Of a stretch of 64,000 nt of DNA, positions 8,418 to 16,909 are shown piece after piece. Below the pieces are notes generated by a model. It was not told where the DNA came from, searched no databases, and saw only the letters and a program-made list of their open reading frames with translations. Positions within the stretch are counted from its first letter, which is position 1; each line of letters begins with the position of its first letter. Location: assembly GCF_004122095.1 (NCBI RefSeq), contig NZ_SAWZ01000001.1, positions 248,001 through 312,000 of the forward strand, in the 5' to 3' direction. Source of the DNA: Pseudoxanthomonas composti. GTDB taxonomy: Bacteria > Pseudomonadota > Gammaproteobacteria > Xanthomonadales > Xanthomonadaceae. Made by a program: the position numbers and the translations under genes.

Positions 8418-10511
8418 ATGCACGCACCCAAGCTCATCACCCTCTCGCTGGCGGTCACGCTGGCGCTGTCCGCCTGCAAGGGCGAGGACAAGCCCGCCGC
8501 CACGGCCGCCGCGCCGGCCCAGACCCAGCCTGCCGCGCCCGCCAAGCCCGCGTTCGACGTCTCCGAGCTGGACACCACGCTCAACGCTTGCGATGACTTC
8601 AACAGCTTCGTCAACGCCAAGTGGGTCAAGGCCAACCCGATCCCCGAGGACCGCAGCGGCTGGGGCGCGTTCGATGCGCTGGGCGAGACCAGCCTCAACA
8701 CCCAGCACGAGATCCTCGAGGCGGCGGCGAAGAAGACCGATGCCGACGCGGCCTCGGTCGAACACAAGCTGGGCGTGCTGTACGCCGCCGGCATGGACGA
8801 GGCCGGGATCGAGAAGCTCGGCTATACGCCGATCAAGCCGCAGCTGGACGCCATCGCGGCACTTAAGGACGGCAAGGACGTGGCCCGGTACATCACCCAG
8901 CGCCATGCCGAAGGCGATTCGGAAGTGTTCGAGTTCGGCTCCGGCGCCGACTTCCACGACGCCAAGATGCAGATCGGCTATGCCTTCGAGGGTGGCCTGG
9001 GCCTGCCGACCAAGGACTACTACACCGACCCGCAGTACGCGCAGATCCGCGACGCCTACCTGGCCTACATCGCCAAGACCTTCGAGCTGACCGGCACGCC
9101 CGCCGATGCGGCCAAGGCGCAGGCGCAGCAGGTCTTCGACCTGGAGAAGACCCTGGCCGCCGCCTCGCTGTCGCGAGTGGAAGCGCGCGACCCGCAGAAC
9201 CAGTACCACTTCGTCAGCGTGGCGCAGGCCGACCAGGTCATGCCGCATTTTTCCTGGGACGACTACTTCAAGGCGCAGGGCGTGAGCATCGACAAGGGCT
9301 TCTCGCTGTCGCAGCCGAAGTTCTTCGCCGCCCTGGACAAGCAGCTGGCCAGTGCACCCATCGCACAGTGGCAGGCCTACCTGCGCTTCCACGCCATCGA
9401 CGGCGCGGCCAGCGCGTTGAGCAAGCCCTTCGCCGACGCCAGCTTCGATTTCTGGGGCAAGACCCTGTCCGGCCAGCCGCAGCAGAAGCCGCGCTGGAAG
9501 CGCGTGGTGGGCGCGGTCAACCGCGCCATCGGCGAGGGCCTGGGCCAGCTGTACGTGGCCAAGGTGTTCACCCCCGAGGCCAAGGCCCGTGCCACCGAGC
9601 TGGTGGACAACGTGCGGGCGGCGCTGAAGACGCGCATCGAGCATCTGGACTGGATGAGCGATGAGACCAAGGCCAAGGCCCTGGCCAAGTGGGAGACCTT
9701 CCTGCCCAAGATCGGCTACCCCGAGACCTGGCGCGACTGGTCCGGCCTGCAGTTCAGCGCGGGCGACTACTTCGGCAACCTGCAGGCGGCGGCCAAGTTC
9801 AACCACCAGTACGACCTGGCCAAGATCGGCAAGCCCACCGACCGCAAGGACTGGGGCATGACGCCGCAGACGGTCAATGCCTACTACAACCCCACCGACA
9901 ACACGATCAACTTCCCGGCCGCGATCCTGCAGCCGCCGTTCTTCGATGCCAAGGCCGACGACGCCATCAACTACGGCGGCATCGGCGCGGTGATCGGCCA
10001 CGAGGCCAGCCACGGCTTCGACGACGAAGGCAGCCAATTCGACGGCGAGGGCAACAACAAGAACTGGTGGAGCGAGGAAGACCGCCGCAAGTTCGAGGCG
10101 CGCACCGGCAAGCTGGTGGAGCAGTTCGATGCCTATACGCCGATCAAGGGCAAGCCGGACCTGCACGTCAACGGCAAGCTGACCCTGGGCGAGAACATCG
10201 CCGACCTGGGTGGCCTGAACGTGGCCTACGACGCGCTGCAGACCGCGCTCAAGCAGCACCCGGAAGAGGCCGGCAAGAAGATCGATGGCTACACGCCGGA
10301 CCAGCGCTTCTTCCTCAACTGGGCGCGCGTGTGGCGTGGCGATATCCGCGAGCAGCAGGCCATCGTCTACCTCAACGCCGATCCGCATGCGCCGATTGCC
10401 CTGCGCGCCATTGCCGCGCCGTCCAACATGCCGCAGTTCGCCAGCGCGTTCTCGTGCAAGGCCGGCGATGCCATGGTGCGCCCGGAGGACAAGCGCGTGG
10501 TGATCTGGTAA
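8418..10511 (+). CDS. M13 family metallopeptidase, lipoprotein (second paralogue)
   Basis: 697 residues from the ATG at 8418; the frame is open further upstream, but this ATG starts a clean lipoprotein signal with lipobox LSAC (Cys20). Active-site elements are complete: NAYYNPTDN, zinc motif HEASH (528-532) and ENIAD from residue 592. The sequence closely follows the first paralogue over its whole length, including the shared C-terminus KRVVIW. Predicted periplasmic or outer-membrane-anchored zinc peptidase acting on small peptides. A terminator precedes and another follows it, so the three M13 genes are probably independent transcription units. Confidence 0.95.
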   Translation: MHAPKLITLSLAVTLALSACKGEDKPAATAAAPAQTQPAAPAKPAFDVSELDTTLNACDDFNSFVNAKWVKANPIPEDRSGWGAFDALGETSLNTQHEILEAAAKKTDADAASVEHKLGVLYAAGMDEAGIEKLGYTPIKPQLDAIAALKDGKDVARYITQRHAEGDSEVFEFGSGADFHDAKMQIGYAFEGGLGLPTKDYYTDPQYAQIRDAYLAYIAKTFELTGTPADAAKAQAQQVFDLEKTLAAASLSRVEARDPQNQYHFVSVAQADQVMPHFSWDDYFKAQGVSIDKGFSLSQPKFFAALDKQLASAPIAQWQAYLRFHAIDGAASALSKPFADASFDFWGKTLSGQPQQKPRWKRVVGAVNRAIGEGLGQLYVAKVFTPEAKARATELVDNVRAALKTRIEHLDWMSDETKAKALAKWETFLPKIGYPETWRDWSGLQFSAGDYFGNLQAAAKFNHQYDLAKIGKPTDRKDWGMTPQTVNAYYNPTDNTINFPAAILQPPFFDAKADDAINYGGIGAVIGHEASHGFDDEGSQFDGEGNNKNWWSEEDRRKFEARTGKLVEQFDAYTPIKGKPDLHVNGKLTLGENIADLGGLNVAYDALQTALKQHPEEAGKKIDGYTPDQRFFLNWARVWRGDIREQQAIVYLNADPHAPIALRAIAAPSNMPQFASAFSCKAGDAMVRPEDKRVVIW

Positions 10512-10541
10512 GCGCCGCGCTTTCCTGCCCTGCTTGATGCC

Positions 10542-10571
10542 AAGGCCCGGCTCGTCCGGGCCTTCGCTTTT
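10542..10571 (+). terminator. Rho-independent terminator
   Basis: AAGGCCCGG / CCGGGCCTT stem with loop CTCGT, followed by CGCTTTT. Positioned 30 bases after the second M13 gene. Confidence 0.8.
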
Positions 10572-10724
10572 CCCGGCCCGCCGGTGCAAGAGTTGTCGCG
10601 CCGCGTCGGCACGCCGGCCGCTTGCGCCAGACCGTAGGCCGGGCCGCGACGTTGACGCCCCGGCGATCCACCGCGACTCGCTGAACGCGCCAGCGAAATC
10701 CGCCGACGATCACCGGCGCATTGG

Positions 10725-10730
10725 TAGAAT
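10725..10730 (+). promoter_or_regulatory. Candidate -10 box (TAGAAT) for the third M13 gene
   Basis: TAGAAT lies 31 bases before the ATG in a GC-rich stretch. No convincing -35 element is seen at the expected distance, so this is a weak call. Confidence 0.3.
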
Positions 10731-10761
10731 CCGCCGCTTCGACCGCCGGAATTCTGCCCAG

Positions 10762-12786
10762 ATGACGCAACTGCGCCACGCCCGTACTCCCACCCTGCTT
10801 GCCATGGCGCTGCTGGTCGCGCTTGGCGGCGGGGATGCCTTCGCCGCCGCCAAGAAGAAGAAGGCCGCCCCCAAGGCGCCGGTGGTCAAGGCCGAATGCA
10901 CCGATTTCTACAGCGCCGCCAACGCCGACTGGCTCAAGGCCAATCCGCTGCCGGCCGGCGTGGGCTCGATCTCCGCCCTGGGCCAGCTGCGCGCGCGCGC
11001 CGAGCAGCAGCAGCGCGAGCTGCTGGAGGCCGCCGCGACCCAGCCGCAGGGCAACGTGCAGAAGCTGCTGGGCGATTTCTGGGCCAGCGGCATGGACGAG
11101 GCCGGTGTCGAGCGCGACGCCGCCAACCCGATCGCCCCGCTGCTGGGCCGCATCAATGGCATCAAGAAGGCCAAGGACATTCCGCCGGCGATCGCCGCGC
11201 TGCACCAGGTCGGCATCCCGGTGGCCTTCAACTTCGGCCCGGACGTGGACCTGAAGGCGCTGGACCGCCACATCGGCTACTTCAGCCAGGGCGGCCTGGG
11301 CCTGCCCGACCCGGCCTACTACACCCGTACCGATGCCGAGACCCGCGAGCTGCTGGGCCGCTACCGCGCCTACGTCAAGCAGATCCTGGCCCTGACCGGT
11401 ACTTCGCAGGACCAGCTGGATGCCGAGTCGGCGCTGGTGCTGGACCTTGAGACCCGCATCGCCCGCGCCTCGCGCCCGCTGCCGGACCTGGTCAACCCGC
11501 TGACCAACTATGCGCCGGTGCCCACCAAGGAGCTGAAGAAGCAGTTCCGCGCGCTGCAGCTGGACGATTTCCTCAAGGTCCAGGGCGTCAACGACGACGT
11601 CGTCTCCGTGGCCAACCCCGAGCTGCTCAAGCAGGTCGATGCGCTGGTCGGCAGCATCAAGCCCGACGCGTGGAAGGCCTACCTGCGCTGGCGCGTGGGC
11701 GATGCCATGGCACCGTACTTGTCCAAGCCCTGGGTCGATGCCTCCTTCGCCTTCCGCGGCCGTGTCCTGGAAGGCCAGGTGGCCCCGCTGCCGCGCTGGA
11801 CGCAGGTGCTGGGCGCCATCAACACCGCCGCCGGCCCGATGCTGGGCCGCGAGTACGCCGCGCGCTACCTGCCCGAAGCGTCCAAGAAGCAGGCCGAGAC
11901 CGTGGCCGAGCAGATGCGTGCGCAGCTGGAGCAGGCGATCGCCGGCAACACGCTGATCAGCGCCGAGGCCAAGGCCGAAGCCAAGGCCAAGCTGGACAAG
12001 CTGAAGATCGAAGTCGGCACGCCGCGCCGCGACCTGGACTACACCGTGCAGCCGATGGGCCGCGGCAGCTTCGGCGGCAACATGCTGATCGCCAGCACCT
12101 GGCGCCACCGCGAAGAGATGAAGCGCATCGGTCGCGGCAACGCCGACCGCCGCTGGAACGTGCTGCCGCAGCAGCCGGCCCTGGCCTACGACCTGGCGCA
12201 GAACCGCCTGATCATCACCGCCGCGGTGCTGCAGCCGCCGGTTTTCGATGTCAGCCGCGATGCATCCGCGCAGTACGGCGCGCTGGGCGCGATGGTCGGC
12301 CACGAGCTGACCCGCGGCTTCGATACCAAGGGCCGCATGATCGATGCCAAGGGCGAGATCCGCGACTGGTGGACCCCGGCCGATGCCGCTGCATGGAATG
12401 CGTTGAGCGAGAAGGTCGCCGCCCAGTACGGCGCTTACCCCTACCCCGCCCTGACCGGCACGCGCGTCAACGGCACGCTGACCCGCGATGAGAACCTGGC
12501 CGACATCGCCGGCCTGGAGCTGGCCTGGAAGGCCTTCAACGCCGCCCAGCCCAACGCCAACCCGGGCGCCAAGGAAACCTTCTACGCGTCCTGGGCGCAG
12601 CTGTGGGCCCAGCAACTCTCGCCGCAGGAAGCCACCCTGCGGGTGACGGTGGACACCCACGCCCCCGGGCAGTGGCGCGCCAACGGCCCGCTGATGAACC
12701 TGCCCGACTTCGCCACGACCTACGGCTGCAAGGCCGGCCAGCCGATGTTCAAGCCCGAAGGCGAGCGCATCCAGCTCTGGCGCTGA
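10762..12786 (+). CDS. M13 family protein with broken zinc motif (probable pseudopeptidase)
   Basis: 674 residues from the ATG at 10762. It has a Sec-type signal peptide (cleavage near AFA-AA) and a Lys-rich mature start, with no lipobox, unlike the two upstream paralogues. The M13 fold is recognisable throughout, but the zinc motif reads HELTR (residues 514-518): the second zinc-binding His is Arg (codon CGC at 12313-12315). The substrate-binding NAYY is changed to LAYD, while ENLAD (577-581) and the C-terminal DTHAPGQW remain. The frame is intact and codon use normal, so it is maintained, probably for a non-catalytic role such as binding peptide or a partner. Confidence 0.88.
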   Translation: MTQLRHARTPTLLAMALLVALGGGDAFAAAKKKKAAPKAPVVKAECTDFYSAANADWLKANPLPAGVGSISALGQLRARAEQQQRELLEAAATQPQGNVQKLLGDFWASGMDEAGVERDAANPIAPLLGRINGIKKAKDIPPAIAALHQVGIPVAFNFGPDVDLKALDRHIGYFSQGGLGLPDPAYYTRTDAETRELLGRYRAYVKQILALTGTSQDQLDAESALVLDLETRIARASRPLPDLVNPLTNYAPVPTKELKKQFRALQLDDFLKVQGVNDDVVSVANPELLKQVDALVGSIKPDAWKAYLRWRVGDAMAPYLSKPWVDASFAFRGRVLEGQVAPLPRWTQVLGAINTAAGPMLGREYAARYLPEASKKQAETVAEQMRAQLEQAIAGNTLISAEAKAEAKAKLDKLKIEVGTPRRDLDYTVQPMGRGSFGGNMLIASTWRHREEMKRIGRGNADRRWNVLPQQPALAYDLAQNRLIITAAVLQPPVFDVSRDASAQYGALGAMVGHELTRGFDTKGRMIDAKGEIRDWWTPADAAAWNALSEKVAAQYGAYPYPALTGTRVNGTLTRDENLADIAGLELAWKAFNAAQPNANPGAKETFYASWAQLWAQQLSPQEATLRVTVDTHAPGQWRANGPLMNLPDFATTYGCKAGQPMFKPEGERIQLWR

Positions 12787-12822
12787 GACAAGGCGCCGAG
12801 TCGAAAGAGCCAGGATGCAGGA

Positions 12823-13198
12823 GCGTCATCCACCCTGCGTAGGGTGGACAACGCCAAGCTTGTCCACCAATGCGCCTGCCACGCCAAGCCACGAGAAAGC
12901 CGCCACGCGCGGCTTTTTTGTTGGACGCGCTGCCACGCCACCACGCATCTTCGTTACCCGTCTCGCGGCGATGGTGGATGAAAGAGCGTCATCCACCCTA
13001 CGTCGGGTGGACAACGCGAAGCTTGTCCACCGAGGCGCCCGCTGAGCCAAGCCCACGAGAAAGCCGCCACGCGCGGCTCTTTCGTTGGACGGGCTGCCGC
13101 GCCACCAGACATCTTCGTTACCCGTCTGGCGGCGATGGTGGATGAAAGAGCGTCATCCACCCTACGTAGGGTGGACAACGCGAAGCTTGTCCACCAAG
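12823..13198. repeat. Tandem repeat, about 163-bp unit with nested hairpins (about 2.3 copies)
   Basis: A partial copy (12823-12883) precedes two full units beginning at 12884 and 13047, each opening with CCAAGC(C)CACGAGAAAGC. Each unit holds a terminator-like hairpin, then GGTGGATGA/TCATCCACC arms, the palindrome CCACCCTACGTAGGGTGG (one copy has C for A at its centre), and GGTGGACAA/TTGTCCACC arms. Together with the flanks it fills the 518-base gap between the third M13 gene and the rhomboid gene; I see no coding sequence here. Confidence 0.85.
12897..12919 (+). terminator. Terminator embedded in the repeat unit
   Basis: AAGCCGC / GCGGCTT stem with a five-base loop running into six T. It is 110 bases after the third M13 stop and part of the repeat unit. 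The second unit carries the same stem at 13066-13083 with its T run interrupted (CTCTTTC). Confidence 0.75.
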
Positions 13199-13304
13199 CC
13201 GGCGAAGGAGGCCTGCTCCCCCTTGGCCAGGCAAGATCAGCTCCTTCAACCAACGGGCAGACAAGGAACGCTTCACTGGGCGCACCATCGCCCAGCGCGC
13301 CGCA

Positions 13305-13937
13305 TCAACGCACCAGGCGCGGCCCCTTGCGGCGCTTGCCGCCACCACCGAAAGGCGGCTGTCCACGCCAGTAGCGGATCATCAACCAGCCGAACAGCAT
13401 GCCGCCAAGGTGTGCGAAATGGGCCACGCCCGGCTGGAAACCGCCCAAGCCCATGAACAGCTCGATCGCGCCGTAGACGATCACGAAGGTGCGCGCCTTC
13501 ATCGGAATCGGCGGGATCAGCAGCATGATCCGCTGGTTGGGAAACAGCATGCCGTAGGCCAGCAGCAGGCCGAAAATGCCGCCGGAGGCCCCGACGGTGG
13601 GATACGGCGGGCTGCCCATGCTGGTCATCCACCAGCCCACCAGCAGCTGGATCAGGCCGGCGCCGGCCACGCAGGCCAAAAAGTACTGGCCGAAGCGCTT
13701 CTCGCCCCAGGTCAGTTCCAGCGGCGCGCCGAACATGTACAGCGCCAGCAGATTGAACAGCAGGTGGGTGAAGCTGCCATGCAGGAAGCCGTAGGTGAGC
13801 AGCTGCCACGGCATGAACCCACTACCCAGCGGCCACAGCGCCAGCCAGCTGTCGATGGGCAGGAACTGCTGCAGCAGGAACATCACCACGCAGCCGATCA
13901 TCAAGGCCTGCGTGATCGGGGGGATTCGCGACATCAT
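13305..13937 (-). CDS. Rhomboid family intramembrane serine protease
   Basis: 210 residues from the ATG at 13937 (13934 is an alternative). Six or so membrane helices with the rhomboid signature: HGSFTHLLFN in helix 2, the nucleophile Ser118 in GASGG, and His176 in AHLGGM as the second half of the dyad. It cleaves transmembrane helices in the lipid bilayer; the bacterial substrate is not predictable. The C-terminus is a short basic cytoplasmic tail (GGGGKRRKGPRLVR). It follows the alkyltransferase-like gene on the same strand with a 58-base gap. Confidence 0.93.
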   Translation of the reverse strand: MMSRIPPITQALMIGCVVMFLLQQFLPIDSWLALWPLGSGFMPWQLLTYGFLHGSFTHLLFNLLALYMFGAPLELTWGEKRFGQYFLACVAGAGLIQLLVGWWMTSMGSPPYPTVGASGGIFGLLLAYGMLFPNQRIMLLIPPIPMKARTFVIVYGAIELFMGLGGFQPGVAHFAHLGGMLFGWLMIRYWRGQPPFGGGGKRRKGPRLVR

Positions 13938-13995
13938 CGGAGGGACACTCGAGGAAAGCTGCGGCCATGATAGCCGCCGCGGCATGACTGCCGGT

Positions 13996-14346
13996 TCAGT
14001 CCCCTTGGCCCCACAGCTGCTCATCCAGGCTGGCCGCGGCGCGCTGCCCGACCACCTTGCCCTTGACCACGCGCACGCCTTCGGCCCGCAGGCGCTGGCT
14101 TTGTTCGCGCCAGCCGCGGCTGCCTTCCTCGAAGGCGATGGAACCATCCGAGCGCAGGATGCGATGCCACGGCAGATCCGGCGCCCCGTACTTGCGCAGC
14201 ACCTGCGCCACCAGCCGCGCCCGCCCGGGCAATCCGGCGCGGCGAGCGATCTCGCCATAGCCGGCGACCTGCCCGGCGGGCACGGCGCGGATCGCCTTGA
14301 GGATGGCGGCGGCGCGGGCTTCGGGGGTGGAGAGGTCGGTTGGCAT
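13996..14346 (-). CDS. Alkyltransferase-like DNA-binding protein (ATL, MGMT paralogue)
   Basis: 116 residues covering only the DNA-binding domain of O6-alkylguanine transferases (EARAAAILKAIRAVPAGQVA, RLVAQVLRK). The active-site PCHR motif reads PWHR (Trp60), so it cannot accept alkyl groups. This Cys-to-Trp change defines ATL proteins, which bind and flip O6-alkylguanine and hand the site to nucleotide excision repair. Length and residues fit YbaZ/Atl1 closely. Confidence 0.9.
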   Translation of the reverse strand: MPTDLSTPEARAAAILKAIRAVPAGQVAGYGEIARRAGLPGRARLVAQVLRKYGAPDLPWHRILRSDGSIAFEEGSRGWREQSQRLRAEGVRVVKGKVVGQRAAASLDEQLWGQGD

Positions 14347-14493
14347 GACGCCGATTCTAGTCTTGCGGCATCCCCGTGTTTGATCGCTCGAGTTGCGTTT
14401 CCCGTGAAATGAGATCCGTGTGGGCCACTGCCGACGCTGCCTTCGATCTGTTTGGACACCATCGACGGCTTCGGCGGAAAGCTAGATCAAGGA

Positions 14494-14594
14494 CTTTCGT
14501 GCGGCTTCGCCGCCCGACCTACTTTCTTTGCTCGTGCAAAGAAAGGTAGGCAAAGAGGCGCTTTTCAACAGACGCATGTCTGGTCAACACGCCC
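14494..14594 (+). repeat. Left arm of a 101-bp inverted repeat
   Basis: It matches the reverse complement of 15273-15373 with two mismatches over 101 bases by direct comparison. It contains an inner perfect hairpin, CTTTCTTTGC / GCAAAGAAAG around CTCGT-type loop bases, near 14522-14545. Weaker similarity (an ACATCCATGTCCCTT block facing AAGGGACATGGATGT) continues toward the centre to about 14690. Confidence 0.9.
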
Positions 14595-14783
14595 CTGGCG
14601 GTCGGCTTTTCGCTGCGCGAAAAGTCCGCTGCGGCCGCCGGGATTTTTGGAAGGAACATCCATGTCCCTTCTAAAAACGACGCGCATCCTGCGCGTCGCC
14701 CTGTCGGGTCTAATCCGTCGGCCTCCGCCCGACCTCAAGGGGAAGTGAGTCAAGAGCAGCAGCAAGAGCAAGAGCAAAAACCA

Positions 14784-14897
14784 CCGCGACCGCGACCGCG
14801 ACCGCGAAGTCGAAGTCGAAGTCGAAGGCGAAGTCGAAGTCGAAGGCGAAGGCGAAGGCGAAGTCGAAGTCGAAGTCGAAGTCGAAGTCGAAGGCAA
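14784..14897. repeat. Hexanucleotide array: CGACCG, CGAAGT and CGAAGG units
   Basis: About nineteen six-base units in a row. Three or four CGACCG are followed by mixed CGAAGT and CGAAGG. A shorter AAGAGC-type run precedes it (14753-14776). Reading frames across it give Ser-Arg or Ser-Thr dipeptide strings and are not credible proteins. Confidence 0.9.
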
Positions 14898-14999
14898 GAC
14901 AAAGTGGGAACGAAGTGGATGCGGAGGTAGGCGTCAGAATTTCAACTTGGCATCCGCATCTGCTTTGACCCTCCTTGGCTCTGGCTGTGGATATCGCTT

Positions 15000-15118
15000 G
15001 GCTTTGGCTTTGGCTTTGGCTTTGGCTTTGGCTTTGGCTTTGGCTTTGGCTTGGGCTGTGGCTGTGGCTGTGGCTGTGGCTGTGGCTGTGGCTGTGGCTG
15101 GGGCTTTGGCTGTGGCTC
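15000..15118. repeat. Hexanucleotide array: GGCTTT then GGCTGT units
   Basis: Eight GGCTTT copies from 15000 to 15047, one GGCTTG, then about seven GGCTGT followed by variants (GGCTGG, GGCTTT, GGCTGT, GGCTCT). Base composition differs from the array on its left: this one is a purine-poor GGCT-type run. Confidence 0.9.
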
Positions 15119-15272
15119 TAGATCTTCCAACCCCGTGAGGCACGGCGGAGGGACGAGGACAAGACCCGCAGGGCGCCGTGCATGGATGCACGGCGTTTTC
15201 CGAAGGGACATGGATGTCCCTTTGGAAAATCCCTCGGCCCGCAGCGGACCCGCGAAGCGGGCGTGCCGCCCG

Positions 15273-15373
15273 GGGCGTGTTGACCAGACATGCGTCTGTT
15301 GAAAAGCGCCTCTTTGCTTACCTTTCTTTGCACGAGCAAAGAAAGTAAGTCGGGCGGCGAAGCCGCACGAAAG
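15273..15373 (-). repeat. Right arm of the 101-bp inverted repeat
   Basis: Reverse-complement partner of 14494-14594, with the same internal CTTTCTTTGC / GCAAAGAAAG hairpin. The whole gene-free region from 14347 to 15642 consists of this pair, the two hexamer arrays between them, a REP-like hairpin and the terminator of the phosphate transporter gene. I see no convincing gene in it. Confidence 0.9.
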
Positions 15374-15480
15374 CCCTTGCTCTCGCTTTGTCTTGCTTTG
15401 CCCAGCCTTAACTCTGGCTCTTGACCTCTAAACCTCCGTGAGGCACGGCGGGGGCGGCGGGGGTCAGTGGGAAAGCCCCT

Positions 15481-15505
15481 TCGCGGCTGAAGCCGCTCCC
15501 ACAGG
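15481..15505 (-). repeat. REP-like hairpin, copy 1
   Basis: On the minus strand GTGGGAGCGGCTTCAGCCGC: a small stem (CGGCT/AGCCG) beside the conserved GTGGGAG foot. The same sequence recurs at 43641-43666. Confidence 0.65.
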
Positions 15506-15576
15506 AACGATGTGCACGCGGCTCGACTATGGCGAAGAAAGGTTATTCGAGATCCGATGAGGCGAATCACCAGGCA

Positions 15577-15612
15577 TCAAAACGAAAACGGGAAGCCTTG
15601 AGGCTTCCCGTT
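15577..15612 (-). terminator. Rho-independent terminator of the phosphate transporter gene
   Basis: A perfect twelve-base stem (AACGGGAAGCCT and its complement, loop of two) followed on the minus strand by TTTTCGTTTT. It lies 31 bases after the stop of the transporter gene. Confidence 0.9.
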
Positions 15613-15642
15613 CCAGTCACCGATGGTAAAAGGCGAACAGGC

Positions 15643-16767
15643 CTACGCCCAACCCACCTGCTGCAATGCCCACAACATGCCATAGGCGATCGCACCGGCC
15701 GCCGGGATCGTCAGGATCCACGCCCACACGATGCGCTCGATCACGCTCAGCTTGAGCGCCTTGGGATTCTTGGCATAGCCCACGCCCATGATGGCCGTGG
15801 AGATGCTGTGCGTGGTCGACACCGGCATGCCGAAACTGGCTGCCACCGTGAGGATGGTGGCTGAACTGACCTCGGCGGCGAAGCCGTTGATCGGGTGCAA
15901 CTTCACCATCTTGTGGCCGAGCGTCTTGATGATCTTCCAGCCGCCCGAGGCCGTGCCCAGCGCCATCACCACCGCGCAGGTCAGCACGATCCACAGCGCC
16001 ACGTCGGTGCCGCCAGCGGCCGGGTCCGGGTGCAGGAAGGACAGCCAGCCCGGCAGGTCGTCGAGCACGCCACCGGCCTGCGCGCCCATCAGTGTCAGCG
16101 CGATGATGCCCATGGTCTTCTGCGCGTCGTTGTGGCCGTGGGCATAGCCCATGTACGCGGCCGAGGCGATCTGCGCCTTGCCGAAGAACGCATTGACCCA
16201 GCGCGGGCGCGCCATCCGCCGCAGGATGCCGCCGGCGCGGGCCATGCCGGCGATGATCGCCCACAGCAGCAGCATCACCAGCACGCCCAGCACGAAGCCG
16301 GCGATCGGCGAACTGATCATGGGCACGAACACCTTCCACAGCAGGCCCTTGTTCTTGACCCAGTGGCCGGCGGTCTCCGACCAGATCAGCGCGTCCCAGT
16401 TGTTGTGTGCGGCGGCCAGCGCCGCACCGCACAGGCCGCCGATCAGCGCATGGCTGGAGGAGGACGGCAGGCCCTTCCACCAGGTGATCAGGTTCCACAC
16501 GATGCCGCCCAGCAGCGCGCACAGGATGACCTGCGAGCTGGCATCGACCACATTGGTGTTGATGATGCCGGTGGCGATGGTCGCGGCCACCGCGGTGCCG
16601 GTAAGGGCGCCGATCAGGTTCATCGCCGCGGCCAGGGCTACGGCCCAGCCCGGCGCCAGCACCTTGGTCGCCACCACCGTGGCGATGGAATTGGCGGTGT
16701 CGTGGAAGCCGTTGATGAACTCGAAGACGAGCGCGGCCAGGATCACGACAAGCACGAGCGTCAGCAT
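15643..16767 (-). CDS. pit: Inorganic phosphate transporter, Pit family
   Basis: 374 residues, almost entirely membrane helices. Both halves carry the Pit/PHO-4 signature: FINGFHDTANSIATVVATKV near the N-terminus and YAHGHNDAQKTMG in the middle, with PVSTTHSISTAIMGVGYAK near the C-terminus. Pit proteins move metal-phosphate with protons at low affinity. It is shorter than E. coli PitA (about 500 residues), which is normal for the DUF47-linked bacterial form. It follows the DUF47 gene on the same strand (142-base gap), the usual pairing. Confidence 0.94.
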   Translation of the reverse strand: MLTLVLVVILAALVFEFINGFHDTANSIATVVATKVLAPGWAVALAAAMNLIGALTGTAVAATIATGIINTNVVDASSQVILCALLGGIVWNLITWWKGLPSSSSHALIGGLCGAALAAAHNNWDALIWSETAGHWVKNKGLLWKVFVPMISSPIAGFVLGVLVMLLLWAIIAGMARAGGILRRMARPRWVNAFFGKAQIASAAYMGYAHGHNDAQKTMGIIALTLMGAQAGGVLDDLPGWLSFLHPDPAAGGTDVALWIVLTCAVVMALGTASGGWKIIKTLGHKMVKLHPINGFAAEVSSATILTVAASFGMPVSTTHSISTAIMGVGYAKNPKALKLSVIERIVWAWILTIPAAGAIAYGMLWALQQVGWA

Positions 16768-16909
16768 GACGTGCCCCCCGTTGCGTCCACGGCGGCGCTG
16801 CGGCGCGCGGCCTTGGCGCGGAAAGGAACATGGCGGGATGCCGAGAACGCGGCCACGCCAAGCCCGTGGTGCGCAAAGCCGGTCAACATGCGGATCGACG
16901 GCATGGCGA

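Noticed and set aside
8109-10589. 826-codon open frame on the minus strand across the second M13 gene
   Set aside because: Antisense shadow of a verified peptidase gene in GC-rich DNA; composition is Gly/Leu/Val/Ala/Arg-rich with no domain and no signal.
10710-10901. Minus-strand frame in front of the third M13 gene
   Set aside because: Overlaps the signal-peptide coding part of that gene and has no homology-like pattern.
12823-13198. Possible CRISPR-like or integron attachment repeats
   Set aside because: Only two full units of about 163 bases in tandem, no spacer pattern and no cas or integrase gene.
14784-15118. Possible CRISPR array
   Set aside because: Units are six bases, contiguous, with no spacers; it is a microsatellite.
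14565-15211. Small frames coding Ser-Thr, Pro-Gln/Pro-Lys or Ala-Leu dipeptide strings
   Set aside because: They are translations of hexanucleotide arrays in several frames, without credible ribosome-binding sites.
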